Assembly: GCA_024280295.1 (NCBI GenBank)
Contig: JAJRQK010000035.1
Location: 1-64,000, forward strand
DNA from: Bacteroidota bacterium
GTDB taxonomy: Bacteria; Bacteroidota; Bacteroidia; Flavobacteriales_D; Crocinitomicaceae
Length of the DNA: 64,000 nt
Direction of reading: 5' to 3'
The position numbers and the translations under genes were made by a program. The notes under the pieces are model-generated. The model had not been told where the DNA came from. It made no database searches and saw only the letters and a list, made by a program, of their open reading frames with translations. Of this stretch, positions 34,158 to 43,486 are shown in pieces. Numbering within the stretch: the first letter of the stretch is position 1; every line of letters begins with the position of its first letter.

Positions 34158-37100
34158 ATGAAAACAACTCAACTCTACGGTTTCCGGAAAATTATATTGC
34201 TTTTAATTCTAACAATTGGGTGCACATTTACAGCGTCAGCATCACACTACTCAGGAGCAGCTTTGACCTATACCTATATCGGTCCAAATCAATACGAGGT
34301 AAGACTTGAAATCTATCGAGATTGCAATGGGATTTCTGTTGGAAATACACAAATAGTGAATTACTCTTCTGCTAATTGTGGAGTTAACTCTAGTTTGACA
34401 CTTAACATTCAGAGTATTACAGATATTACACCATTGTGTCCAACAGCCGCAAGTGCTTGTGGTGGTGGTGGATCGATTGGAATCGAACTACATGTATTTA
34501 CAGGGATATTAAACTTGCCTCCTGGATGTAGTGATTGGATATTGTCAACAACTAGTTGCTGTCGGAATGCAGCGATTACTAATTTATCGGGTGCTAGTTC
34601 CCAAAGTATCTATATTGAAACCCATCTTGATAATACGGCAGGATTGTTTGATACTTCACCTCAATTCTCAAGTGTACCTCAGTTTTTTGGATGTGTTGGA
34701 CAAACAATAAATTTTCAACAACTGGCATTCGATGCAGATGGAGATTCTTTGGTTTATTCTCTTGTCAATGGATTAGTTGGCTCTGGAACTTCTGTAACTT
34801 ATGGAGGAGGTTTTAACGGTGCAAACCCATTTACTGTTCCATTAGTTTTAGATCCAACAACTGGACAAATAACATTTACTCCAAATGTACCTCAAGTGGC
34901 TGTGGTGGTGGTTTTAATTGAAGAATATCGCAATGGTGTCTTAATTGGCTCAATTATGCGAGATATTCAGTTTATCATTGAACCTTGTACAAATACAATT
35001 CCTACCTTAACAGGGGTGAATGGTTCTCCTGTTAATTTTTCGGTGTCAATTTGTGAAGGTGCACCAATCTGTTTTGATGTTTTTGGAAGTGATCCTGATG
35101 CTGGGCAAAATGTTACTTTAACATACTCAAATAATATCCCCGGAGCCATATTTACAACTGGTGGTTCTGGTGCTAATCCAATGGGAACCTTCTGTTGGAG
35201 TACTTCAGTTGGTGATCTTGGAACTTATTCATTTACTGTAACTGCAGAAGATGATGCCTGTCCATTGATTGGACAAAATTCAACACTCTATACTGTAATG
35301 GTCTTACCTAATCCTAATCCACCGGTTAATGCAGGTTTAGATGTTGGGATTTGTTTAGGAGATACAGTCACTTTAAATGCAACAACTTCGGCTGCACCTG
35401 CTATCATCTCTTCTTATACTTGGTCACCAATAACAAATTTATCGACTCCTAATAATTCAACAACAAACGCCTTTCCAATAGCGACAACCTCCTATACTGT
35501 GACTTTATTGTACACAGATGGTTGTACATCTACAGATGCAATTACAGTAACTGTTCTTCCTGACCCAATTGCATCAGCTTTTCCATCGTCTGCAGATGTC
35601 TGTGGTGGAGCTAATTTTCTTTTATCAGGAACTACAGATCAAACTGGTATGACTTTCGAATGGTTCGATCCTTCGATGGTTTCTTTAGGAGCAGGAACTG
35701 TATCAGGCGCTCAATCTACCTTGTCGATTACTATTCCAGCAGCAGCAGGAACTTATCCTTATGTATTTCAAGTGACCAACCCAATTAGTGGATGCGTTTC
35801 AACGGATACTGTTTTCTTAACTGTTGGTACACCTCCTGCCTTGCCTAGTTGTGTGAATATTTATGTCTCAACAACTGGTTTACCTGGTGCTGCGGGAACT
35901 CAAGCAAATCCAACAACACTCTCTAATGGATTGAGTATGGCAGCTTGTAACAATGCTATAATAAAAATTGCAACAGGAACATATAACATCGATAATGCCT
36001 TAAGTGTTGGGAGTTTTGCAACATTAGAAGGTGGATTTATTCAAGGAAGTGCATGGGTGAAAACTAGTACTCCTGGTGCTACAACAATAAATAGAACAAC
36101 ATTAAATCCTGAAGGACCAGTCAACAACCAACGATTGGTAGCATTTTATGGAAATGGAAATGTTGGATTTAGATTTCAAGATTTAACAATTACTACTGCA
36201 AATGCTAATCTACCTGGAATGTCAACTTATGGGATGCATTTAACAGCATGTTCAAGTTATGATATTGTTCGGTGCCAAATTTCTGCTGGGAATGCAGGAA
36301 CTGGATCAATTGGTACTCCGGGAGGAAATGGTTTGAATGGTGCGAATGGTTTAGGTGGAAATGCTGGTGATAATGATAATCAATCAAATTCTGGTGAAGG
36401 CGGAAATGGTGCCGTAGGAGCAGGTACAAATGCTGGTGGTGGTGGTGCAGGAGCAGCTAATCCTGCTGGATGCTGCAATACTGGTGGTTTTGGTGGTAAT
36501 GGTGCTGGTGCAAATGCTGGAAATCCTAGCTCTGGTGGAGGTGGTGGAGGTGGCGCGTCTGGTGGTGAGGAAAATAATAATGGTGGAAATGGTGGTTTCG
36601 GTGGAAATGGCGGTGCTGGTGCTGCTGGAGGAGCCTCCGGAATTGGAGGTAATGATGGTGGAAGTGGTGGTGGAAATTGTGGAACTAGTGCTTTCGCTGG
36701 TAGTCTTGGTTTTACTGGTTCTACAGGTGTTTTGGGTCCTGTGGGGTCTCATATCGGTGGTTTTTGGGTTCCTGGAGCATTAGGAGGTTCTGGTGGAACT
36801 GGAACTGGTGGCGGTGGCGGCGGTGGCGGCGGCGGCGGCGGAGGCCAAAATTGCTTTTTTTGTGTTGATGGAGCGGGATCCGGCGGCGGCGGTGGCGGCG
36901 GCGGAGGTCAAGGTGCTATTGGAGGAAATGGCGGACTTGGCGGTGGATCATCTTATTCTGTCTACTTATTTACAAATGGCGCAAATGGTAATTTTGTTCA
37001 ATCTAATTTGAATGCAGGAATTCCTGGTGCTGGAGGTGTTGGTGGAAATGGTGGTTCTGGCGGAAATGGCGGAAATGGTGGGCTTGGTTCTACTTATACT

Positions 37101-40100
37101 GGTGGTGGTGAAGTTGGTTGTGGCGGAAACGGCGGAAACGGCGGGAATGGAGGGAACGGTGGAGCTGGAGGCCCAGGACAACCTGGAGAAACTAATCAAG
37201 CATTCTTTACTGGAGCAGTAATGGCGACTTCAGACATTAACTTTAACCTTGTTGCTCAACCTGTAATAACAGCTGAAAATATTAACTGTATTGATACCGA
37301 TGTTGATTTTGGTGGACCTATTTCGCAGACTTGGAACTTTACTGCAAATGCTGTTCCACAGTCACCAACAGCAATAACTGCAACAACTCAATTTACTGTA
37401 ATTGATCGATATGATATTATCTATGGTGTTGATCTTTATGCAGGGTTTCATAACATTGCGTTTGCAGGTAATATCCCTCCAGATATTATTTCTAATGCAC
37501 CGTCAATTGGTATTGATACATTCTTAGTATGTGCTGGAGATTTTGCTACTTTCCAAAGTCTTTATTACGCTGATACTTACAACTGGAATTTCGACGGAGC
37601 AATTGCTAACCCTGGTAGTATACAAGTTGTAACAGATCAGTTCAATACTCCTGGGTTTTTTACCATCACTCTTTCGATGATTACTGATTGTTGTGGTCAA
37701 ACTCCTGATGATACCGTCTATTTGTATGTTTCACCTATTCCCACCGCTATTGGTTCAGGGAATGTTACTATCTGTAATGGTGAAACGGCAAACCTTACAT
37801 TACTTGGCTTAAGCCCAACTGATTCTGTAGAATGGAGCCCAACTTCAAATATTATTATAACCTCACCTGATAATGTTACAGTGAATCCGTCATTGACTAC
37901 TACCTATACTGCAACGGTTTATTCTGTGGTTACTACACCATTTAGCCAAGAATTGGCGTGTCCAATTACGATTAGTTTTGTTGTAACAGTGAATCCTACT
38001 CCTGTAGCTACAATGTCTGCCACTAATGTTCTCTGCTCTAACGATGCTACTGCAACTGCAAATGTCGCACCAGCTGGAACTTATAATTTTGTTTGGGATA
38101 ACGGCACGAATGACCTTGGTTTAGGATCTTCCACAATTGTAGGATTGCCCGTTGGTAATTATCCAGTTACAATCACTGACGCTGTCACAGGGTGCTTCAC
38201 AAGAGATAGTATTGATGTTTTTCCTAGTCCCGCTGCTCCTGTTATTTTTGTTCAAAGTTTAACTATTACATGTTCTGGATTTAACAATGGTGCTGCTACT
38301 TTGGCAACATCTGGTGGTACAGCACCTTATAGTTATGTTTGGAGTTCAGGACAAAGTTCAATTAACGTTGTCACTCATACGGAAACAGGACTGGCATCTG
38401 GTCTCTATACTGTAACTGTAACAGATGCACTTGGTTGTACTTCATCGATTACATTTGACATTCCAGAAGCTGAAAGTCCGGATGCTAGTGTTATCGCTAA
38501 TGGACCAATTTGCTCAGGTGATTCAGCTTTCTTTGAAATCATTGGGCATGATGGAGCAACATTAACCTACAACTTTGGTGGTGCTAATACAACATTGGTT
38601 TTCACAAATGATACGATGTACTTATCTGTACAGAATGTTACTGCAGATTTAACAATCACCTTAGTGAACATCGATGATGGAACTTGTTCGACTGTTTTAA
38701 CAGCTTCGGCCACAACAGTTGTATTGCCGCTTCCAATAATTGCGATTACGAACAATGGACCAATATGTAATGGTGACGATGCAATTTTCACACTGACAGG
38801 AACTCCTGGAGCAACAGTTACTTATTCTGTATCTGGAGGACCGTTAACTATGACAACACTTGTAGGGGGAGTTGCTACTGTAACCGTTGTTGGAGCATTG
38901 ATTGATCAGACTATATTATTAGACTCCATTAATGATGGATCATGCCCACAATTTATTCCGTTGGAGGATACGGTCGTAGTTAGACCTATTGTTACATCTA
39001 CTGAGAATGTTACTGCATGTGAGAACACGAATTACACCTATCCAGATGGGTTTATTGAACTCATTACAGCAAATAGTTCTCACGTGAGTATTCTTATGGA
39101 TGGATTTGGCTGTGATTCAACAGTAACTACAAACTTAACGATGAATCCTGTTTTTGCAATTATCGAAAACGTAAATGCGTGCGAAAATTCTGCGATAACT
39201 TATCCCGATGGAGTTAATGAGACTATTATAGCAAATACAGTTCATATCAGTAATTTACTTACAGTAAATGGCTGTGATTCCATTATCACTACAAATGTTA
39301 CAATGGATCCTGTGTTCTCTGCCACGGAAACAATAAATGTTTGTTCGGGAGATGATTTCACTTTCCATGATGGAACCGTTCACTTAAATATTACAGTGAA
39401 TGAAGTTTATACTTCAGTATTGGCTACTCAAGCAGGTTGCGATAGTATAATAATAACAACGCTAAATGTTCTTGCATTGCCAGTAGTAACAATCTCAAAC
39501 AATGGACCAATATGTAATGGTGACGATGCAATTTTCACACTGACAGGAACTCCTGGAGCAACAATTTCTTATTCTGTTGGTGGAGGAGTGTTACAAACAA
39601 CAACATTAACTTCCGGAACGTCAATAATAACGATTGTAGGAGCTATTATAGATCAAACCATTTTACTTGACTCTATTAATGATGGTAACTGTGCTGCACT
39701 TCTAGCTTTGCCAGATACTGTAATTGTGAATCCTGTAATTTCAATAATATCAAACGTTGAAGCTTGTGAGAATACAAATTATATTTATCCAGACGGATTT
39801 GCCGAAGTAATAACCATGAGTACTTCACACACGAGTAATTTACTTACGGTATTGGGATGTGACTCGACAATTGTGACGAATGTCACTATGAATCCAATCT
39901 ATAATATTACCGAGAACGTTAGTATATGTCAGGATTCTGATGTCACTTATCCTGACGGGGTAGTTGAAACAGTGATAACAAATACAACACATACTAGTAA
40001 TTTATTGACTGCGAGTGGATGTGATTCGATAATTGTTACCAATGTTACAATACTTCCAATATATACGTTGCTAGATACATTTGCAATTTGTGCAGGTGAT

Positions 40101-41225
40101 AATTTCACTTTTGCTGATGGAGTGGTTCATACTAATATTACACTTGATGAAACCTATACATCATCATTCTTAACTGTTGGGGGATGTGATAGCTTAATTG
40201 TAACTACAATTATCGTGAATCCAAACCCAATCATAGATGCTGGAGTAGATCAATCTATTTGTGATGGACTTCCAATTACGTTGACTGCTATTAGTCCTGG
40301 TGGTGTATTTATTGCTTGGGATAATGGGGTAGTTGATGGAGCTAGTTTTAGCCCAACGAGTACACAAATTTACACTGTCACTGCAACAAGTATTGAAGGA
40401 TGTGTCAGTACTGATGATATATTAGTGACAGTTAATCCTAACCCACTAGTTGTATTCTCTGCGGATGTATTAGATGGTTGTGAGCCATTAGAGGTTGTAT
40501 TTACAAATCTGACAGCAGGCTCTTCTGCTCTGTGTACTTGGGACTTTGGAGATGGTCAAACTGCAACAGGTTGTGGAAGTGTAACGAATACGTACACAAT
40601 TTCAGGATTACAGACTGTATCTCTTACAGTGATTGATACGAACGGATGTATCGACACTGCTACCTATGTGGACTACATAAATGTTTACTTACAGCCAATT
40701 GCTAATTTTGAAGCAAGTGAGTACGAAATTCAAGTAATTGATCCAGATGTTATTTTTACGAATACTTCAATAAATGCAACTTCTTATGTTTGGGAATTTG
40801 GAGATGGATCGAGCAGTACGCAAACGGATCCAACGCATATTTATCCGAATGAAGGTAATGGAACTTACGTTGTGACTTTAGTTGCGAATAACGGAATCTG
40901 TACAGATATGATCCAAAAAATTATTACTGTAGATGATGTTATTGTCTATTATATTCCAAACACATTTACACCTGATAATGATGCGTTGAATCAAACATTC
41001 CAGCCTGTCTTTACTTCTGGATATGACCCATTTGATTTTCACATGTTGATTTTCAATAGATGGGGGGAAATTATTTTTGAGAGTTTTGATGCATCAATAG
41101 GATGGGATGGCACCTACAACGGATTCATCATGCAAGATGGAGTTTACACATGGACAATCGACTTTAAAGAGACAATGACAGATGAGCGTCATGAAGTAAC
41201 TGGACATGTTAATTTATTGAGATAA
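34158..41225 (+). CDS. giant T9SS type B repeat protein with polyglycine region
   Basis: A 2355-residue secreted protein; start at the ATG at 34158 (MKTTQLYGFRK), 8 codons after another in-frame ATG. Signal peptide ends near FTASA. The N-terminal domain (SHYSGAALTYTYIGPNQY, YRDCNGIS) is common in Bacteroidota surface proteins. Next come cadherin/PKD-like domains (to about 570), a beta-helix-like part (LEGGFIQG, FRFQDLTI) and a polyglycine region (about residues 710-1012). Then PKD/SprB-like domains, a tandemly duplicated block of small Cys-containing repeats (ACENTNYTYPDG...GCDS), two PKD domains (TWDFGDGQTA, VWEFGDGSSS), and the type B sorting domain (PNTFTPDNDALNQTF, IFNRWGEIIFES, WDGTYNG). 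Likely an adhesin or extracellular matrix protein exported by T9SS. Confidence 0.92.
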   Translation: MKTTQLYGFRKIILLLILTIGCTFTASASHYSGAALTYTYIGPNQYEVRLEIYRDCNGISVGNTQIVNYSSANCGVNSSLTLNIQSITDITPLCPTAASACGGGGSIGIELHVFTGILNLPPGCSDWILSTTSCCRNAAITNLSGASSQSIYIETHLDNTAGLFDTSPQFSSVPQFFGCVGQTINFQQLAFDADGDSLVYSLVNGLVGSGTSVTYGGGFNGANPFTVPLVLDPTTGQITFTPNVPQVAVVVVLIEEYRNGVLIGSIMRDIQFIIEPCTNTIPTLTGVNGSPVNFSVSICEGAPICFDVFGSDPDAGQNVTLTYSNNIPGAIFTTGGSGANPMGTFCWSTSVGDLGTYSFTVTAEDDACPLIGQNSTLYTVMVLPNPNPPVNAGLDVGICLGDTVTLNATTSAAPAIISSYTWSPITNLSTPNNSTTNAFPIATTSYTVTLLYTDGCTSTDAITVTVLPDPIASAFPSSADVCGGANFLLSGTTDQTGMTFEWFDPSMVSLGAGTVSGAQSTLSITIPAAAGTYPYVFQVTNPISGCVSTDTVFLTVGTPPALPSCVNIYVSTTGLPGAAGTQANPTTLSNGLSMAACNNAIIKIATGTYNIDNALSVGSFATLEGGFIQGSAWVKTSTPGATTINRTTLNPEGPVNNQRLVAFYGNGNVGFRFQDLTITTANANLPGMSTYGMHLTACSSYDIVRCQISAGNAGTGSIGTPGGNGLNGANGLGGNAGDNDNQSNSGEGGNGAVGAGTNAGGGGAGAANPAGCCNTGGFGGNGAGANAGNPSSGGGGGGGASGGEENNNGGNGGFGGNGGAGAAGGASGIGGNDGGSGGGNCGTSAFAGSLGFTGSTGVLGPVGSHIGGFWVPGALGGSGGTGTGGGGGGGGGGGGGQNCFFCVDGAGSGGGGGGGGGQGAIGGNGGLGGGSSYSVYLFTNGANGNFVQSNLNAGIPGAGGVGGNGGSGGNGGNGGLGSTYTGGGEVGCGGNGGNGGNGGNGGAGGPGQPGETNQAFFTGAVMATSDINFNLVAQPVITAENINCIDTDVDFGGPISQTWNFTANAVPQSPTAITATTQFTVIDRYDIIYGVDLYAGFHNIAFAGNIPPDIISNAPSIGIDTFLVCAGDFATFQSLYYADTYNWNFDGAIANPGSIQVVTDQFNTPGFFTITLSMITDCCGQTPDDTVYLYVSPIPTAIGSGNVTICNGETANLTLLGLSPTDSVEWSPTSNIIITSPDNVTVNPSLTTTYTATVYSVVTTPFSQELACPITISFVVTVNPTPVATMSATNVLCSNDATATANVAPAGTYNFVWDNGTNDLGLGSSTIVGLPVGNYPVTITDAVTGCFTRDSIDVFPSPAAPVIFVQSLTITCSGFNNGAATLATSGGTAPYSYVWSSGQSSINVVTHTETGLASGLYTVTVTDALGCTSSITFDIPEAESPDASVIANGPICSGDSAFFEIIGHDGATLTYNFGGANTTLVFTNDTMYLSVQNVTADLTITLVNIDDGTCSTVLTASATTVVLPLPIIAITNNGPICNGDDAIFTLTGTPGATVTYSVSGGPLTMTTLVGGVATVTVVGALIDQTILLDSINDGSCPQFIPLEDTVVVRPIVTSTENVTACENTNYTYPDGFIELITANSSHVSILMDGFGCDSTVTTNLTMNPVFAIIENVNACENSAITYPDGVNETIIANTVHISNLLTVNGCDSIITTNVTMDPVFSATETINVCSGDDFTFHDGTVHLNITVNEVYTSVLATQAGCDSIIITTLNVLALPVVTISNNGPICNGDDAIFTLTGTPGATISYSVGGGVLQTTTLTSGTSIITIVGAIIDQTILLDSINDGNCAALLALPDTVIVNPVISIISNVEACENTNYIYPDGFAEVITMSTSHTSNLLTVLGCDSTIVTNVTMNPIYNITENVSICQDSDVTYPDGVVETVITNTTHTSNLLTASGCDSIIVTNVTILPIYTLLDTFAICAGDNFTFADGVVHTNITLDETYTSSFLTVGGCDSLIVTTIIVNPNPIIDAGVDQSICDGLPITLTAISPGGVFIAWDNGVVDGASFSPTSTQIYTVTATSIEGCVSTDDILVTVNPNPLVVFSADVLDGCEPLEVVFTNLTAGSSALCTWDFGDGQTATGCGSVTNTYTISGLQTVSLTVIDTNGCIDTATYVDYINVYLQPIANFEASEYEIQVIDPDVIFTNTSINATSYVWEFGDGSSSTQTDPTHIYPNEGNGTYVVTLVANNGICTDMIQKIITVDDVIVYYIPNTFTPDNDALNQTFQPVFTSGYDPFDFHMLIFNRWGEIIFESFDASIGWDGTYNGFIMQDGVYTWTIDFKETMTDERHEVTGHVNLLR
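36285..37190 (+). repeat. polyglycine-coding tract, GC-rich and G-skewed
   Basis: About 900 bases of mostly GGN codons interrupted by Asn, Ala and Ser, including a run of thirteen Gly at about 36808-36845 and one of nine at about 36883-36906. Its GC content is visibly far above that of the AT-rich surroundings. Long reading frames on the opposite strand and in other frames here are by-products of the repeat. GGN-X patterns may form polyglycine-II helices. Confidence 0.88.
38742..40215 (+). repeat. tandem duplication of a 747-bp composite block
   Basis: Each block codes for one NNGPICNGDDAIFTLTG module plus three copies of a 50-residue repeat (ENV.ACEN..YTYPDG...GCDS...TNVTMNP). The blocks are offset by exactly 747 bases, and 66 bases are identical between 38751-38816 and 39498-39563. 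A third, older copy of the first module (ANGPICSGDSAFFEIIG) precedes them at about 38499. Confidence 0.88.
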
Positions 41226-41240
41226 AATTTCCTTATAACA

Positions 41241-41281
41241 AAAGAAGGGGCAATGAATTATCATCGCCCCTTCTTTGTTTT
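41241..41281. terminator. bidirectional rho-independent terminator
   Basis: A perfect 11-pair stem (AAAGAAGGGGC / GCCCCTTCTTT) with a 14-base loop and T-rich sequence on both sides. It lies between the convergent giant T9SS gene and the DUF4412 lipoprotein gene and can serve both. Confidence 0.9.
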
Positions 41282-41293
41282 ATGTTGTTCTAC

Positions 41294-42133
41294 TTAGTTG
41301 AATTGCTCCATCATTTCAGTTAATTTGTCTAAATCAACATCTAAGTCTTCTAATCCTTCCATGTGATCCGAAAGGCCTTCAAGATCTTTAAGTTGATCCA
41401 TCATTCCTCCCATTGGGTTGTCCTTCATCATGTTCATCATGAATTCCATTTCATTCATTTCTTTGTATCCTGTGAGGTCAAGGTCAGATAGTGCTTCTTT
41501 CCCTTCTGTGATTTTAGTTACTTCAAATGTAAATGTTTTCCCATCTGATTTTCCTTCTGCTTTCATTGGGAAACCTATCATCATATCCTCGATTCCTAAC
41601 TCTTTAATTTCAGAAAATGCATCCCACATTGGAATTATTCTGTTCAAGAACGATTTGGAAACCCAAATTTTAGCATCTTTTACCCCTTCAATATTTCCTA
41701 CGATTTTGTATTCCTCACTGGTGTAGCCAGAAATAGTTTGTTCTTTTCCTGTGGCCTTCAATTTAGAGAAGAATTCTTTTCTCATTTCATCGATTTCTTT
41801 TTTACTTGGGAGCTCATTTTTCATGTCTTTGCGCTCAATATCCATTTTCATGTATGTCTTATCCTTTGGTGAAACAGAGTAAGAAATCATGTTTTTAAGA
41901 TCGATCATCACAACCATGTCCATACCTAAAAAATCTTTCAGTGCATCAATTCGATAGGTAAGTTTTTGCTCCCCCGCATCAATAGTCATAGTTCCTCCTG
42001 ATTTAATCCCCATCACTTTTGCGGTGAATTCTATTTGACCAACAAATGGTGAAGTATCTGAGTCTGCACCTCCACAGTTGGTTAAAAATAATGCTGTTGC
42101 ACATAGTAATAGTGCGCGTGTAATTTTTTTCAT
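41294..42133 (-). CDS. DUF4412-type lipoprotein
   Basis: A 279-residue lipoprotein (lipobox FLTNC, Cys20). After a short linker comes a beta-rich domain typical of DUF4412 (GQIEFTAKVMGIKSGGTMTI, MDMVVMIDLKNMISYSV, SGYTSEEYKIVG), the type related to outer-membrane lipoprotein carrier folds. The last 60 residues are rich in Met, Asp and Glu (MMNMMKDNPMGGMMDQL) and could bind copper or another soft metal, but that is only an inference from composition. A TATATTTG box lies upstream at 42186-42193. It ends at a shared terminator. Confidence 0.75.
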   Translation of the reverse strand: MKKITRALLLCATALFLTNCGGADSDTSPFVGQIEFTAKVMGIKSGGTMTIDAGEQKLTYRIDALKDFLGMDMVVMIDLKNMISYSVSPKDKTYMKMDIERKDMKNELPSKKEIDEMRKEFFSKLKATGKEQTISGYTSEEYKIVGNIEGVKDAKIWVSKSFLNRIIPMWDAFSEIKELGIEDMMIGFPMKAEGKSDGKTFTFEVTKITEGKEALSDLDLTGYKEMNEMEFMMNMMKDNPMGGMMDQLKDLEGLSDHMEGLEDLDVDLDKLTEMMEQFN

Positions 42134-42185
42134 GTTAGTAGTTATTGTTAATTATTATTCTAGTGAATTGTGTTGTTTGTTTAAA

Positions 42186-42193
42186 CAAATATA
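42186..42193 (-). promoter_or_regulatory. TATATTTG promoter box of the DUF4412 gene
   Basis: TAnnTTTG match 52 bases before the ATG at 42133, in the divergent region with the small gene at 42274. Confidence 0.4.
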
Positions 42194-42242
42194 CAAGTTA
42201 TCTAGCTAATTGATAGTCATCAAGCACTTCTTCCTAAAATGG

Positions 42243-42250
42243 TATCTTTG
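42243..42250 (+). promoter_or_regulatory. TATCTTTG promoter box
   Basis: Perfect TAnnTTTG match 23 bases before the ATG at 42274. Confidence 0.5.
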
Positions 42251-42273
42251 ATTCATTATAAACGAATAGACGT

Positions 42274-42411
42274 ATGATTTTAGGAGCAGCAATAGGTTTA
42301 GTGGTAGCATTGATAATGATTGGAATGAAAAGTTACAAGCAAAAGCAATTAAAAAAGCAGCAAGAACAGCAATTGGATATACTTGATCAAGAAGTAAGAA
42401 AAGGTCAGTAG
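42274..42411 (+). CDS. small single-pass membrane protein (45 residues)
   Basis: A 45-residue frame: one N-terminal transmembrane helix (ILGAAIGLVVALIMIGMKSY) followed by a Lys/Gln-rich helix (KQKQLKKQQEQQLDILDQE) that could form a coiled coil. A perfect promoter box precedes it and the glycosyltransferase ATG follows its stop after 13 bases, so it is very likely the first gene of that operon. Function unknown; the long frame on the opposite strand here is a by-product. Confidence 0.65.
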   Translation: MILGAAIGLVVALIMIGMKSYKQKQLKKQQEQQLDILDQEVRKGQ

Positions 42412-42424
42412 TAATCTGTTGCAG

Positions 42425-43450
42425 ATGCAAAAAAAAGTCGCAGAAATCCCACTCGTATCCATCATAATGGCAGTAAAGGACACTGCGCCTTATTTGCACG
42501 AATGTATTGATTCTATTATCGCTCAAACCTATAAGAACTGGGAACTTATTGCTGTAAATGATCATTCGAGTGATGATACTCCAACAATATTAAGAGATTA
42601 TTCTGCAAGTGAACCACGTATTAAATATTTTGATAGTGATCGGCCTAAATTAATTCCAACACTTCAAGTTGCGTATGCTCAGGTGAGTGGTGATTTAATT
42701 AATCGAATGGATTCTGATGACAGAATGCCCAGCTATAAGCTACAAGTATTAGTTGATGAATGGCTGAAGTATGGAAAAGGAACTGTAATCGCTGGTGGCA
42801 CCGAACATTTTGTGGATGAGGGAGAAGTTGGAGGTGGATTTTTAAAGTACGAACGCTGGTTAAATGAAGTTGCAAGAACGAGTTCACACTATGAAGAAAT
42901 TTACCGTGAATGTGTTATTCCTTCGCACTGCTGGATTATCCACAAAGAAGATTTTGACAGAGTAGATGCTTTTAACCCTCTGATTTATCCAGAAGATTAT
43001 GACCTTTGCTTTCGATTCTATCGCAATAACTTAAAAATTATTGGAATTGATAAACTATTGCACCATTGGCGAGATCGCTCTGACAGAATATCGCGTACGT
43101 GGGAAGAATATAAAGACAACCGTTACTTCGACATGAAAATTCGATTCTTTTATGAGTTGGATCGAGATTTAACAAGACCCCTAGTATTGTGGGGAGCAGG
43201 AAGAAATGGCAAAGACATGGCGAAGTTGCTTCAAGCACAAGAGGATAGATTTCATTGGGTTTGTGATAATGAACGAAAAATAGGTAAGGACATTTATGAT
43301 GTTCGAATTCAGCATTACACTGATATTCAATCATTGGAGAATCCACAAATAATAGTTGTAGTTTCTTCCCCAGATGGTAAAAACGAAATTCAGAAGCATT
43401 TGGACGAATGGGATAAAAAAGTTGTGGATGATTATTGGTTCTTTGCGTGA
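42425..43450 (+). CDS. family 2 glycosyltransferase with C-terminal nucleotide-binding domain
   Basis: A 341-residue protein. Residues 1-235 are a GT-A glycosyltransferase 2 domain: VSIIMAVKDTAPYLHECIDS, WELIAVNDHSSDDTP and the DXD-type metal site NRMDSDDRMPS, with YPEDYDLCFRFYRN acting as the ED base region. Residues 245-341 form a small Rossmann-like domain (RPLVLWGAGRNGKDMAKLL, IIVVVSSPDGKNEI) like those attached to some capsule or nucleotide-sugar enzymes. It probably adds a sugar to a surface glycan. The ATG at 42425 is preferred over a TTG two codons earlier. Confidence 0.85.
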   Translation: MQKKVAEIPLVSIIMAVKDTAPYLHECIDSIIAQTYKNWELIAVNDHSSDDTPTILRDYSASEPRIKYFDSDRPKLIPTLQVAYAQVSGDLINRMDSDDRMPSYKLQVLVDEWLKYGKGTVIAGGTEHFVDEGEVGGGFLKYERWLNEVARTSSHYEEIYRECVIPSHCWIIHKEDFDRVDAFNPLIYPEDYDLCFRFYRNNLKIIGIDKLLHHWRDRSDRISRTWEEYKDNRYFDMKIRFFYELDRDLTRPLVLWGAGRNGKDMAKLLQAQEDRFHWVCDNERKIGKDIYDVRIQHYTDIQSLENPQIIVVVSSPDGKNEIQKHLDEWDKKVVDDYWFFA

Positions 43451-43486
43451 TTAAGAATTTGTATTTTAAGCCATAAAATATAATTA

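Noticed and set aside
36205-37221. Several long open frames on both strands across the glycine tract
   Set aside because: GGN repeats lack stop codons in every frame; the translations are low-complexity (Leu/Val/Glu or Ser/Thr/Ile runs) and overlap a clear gene.
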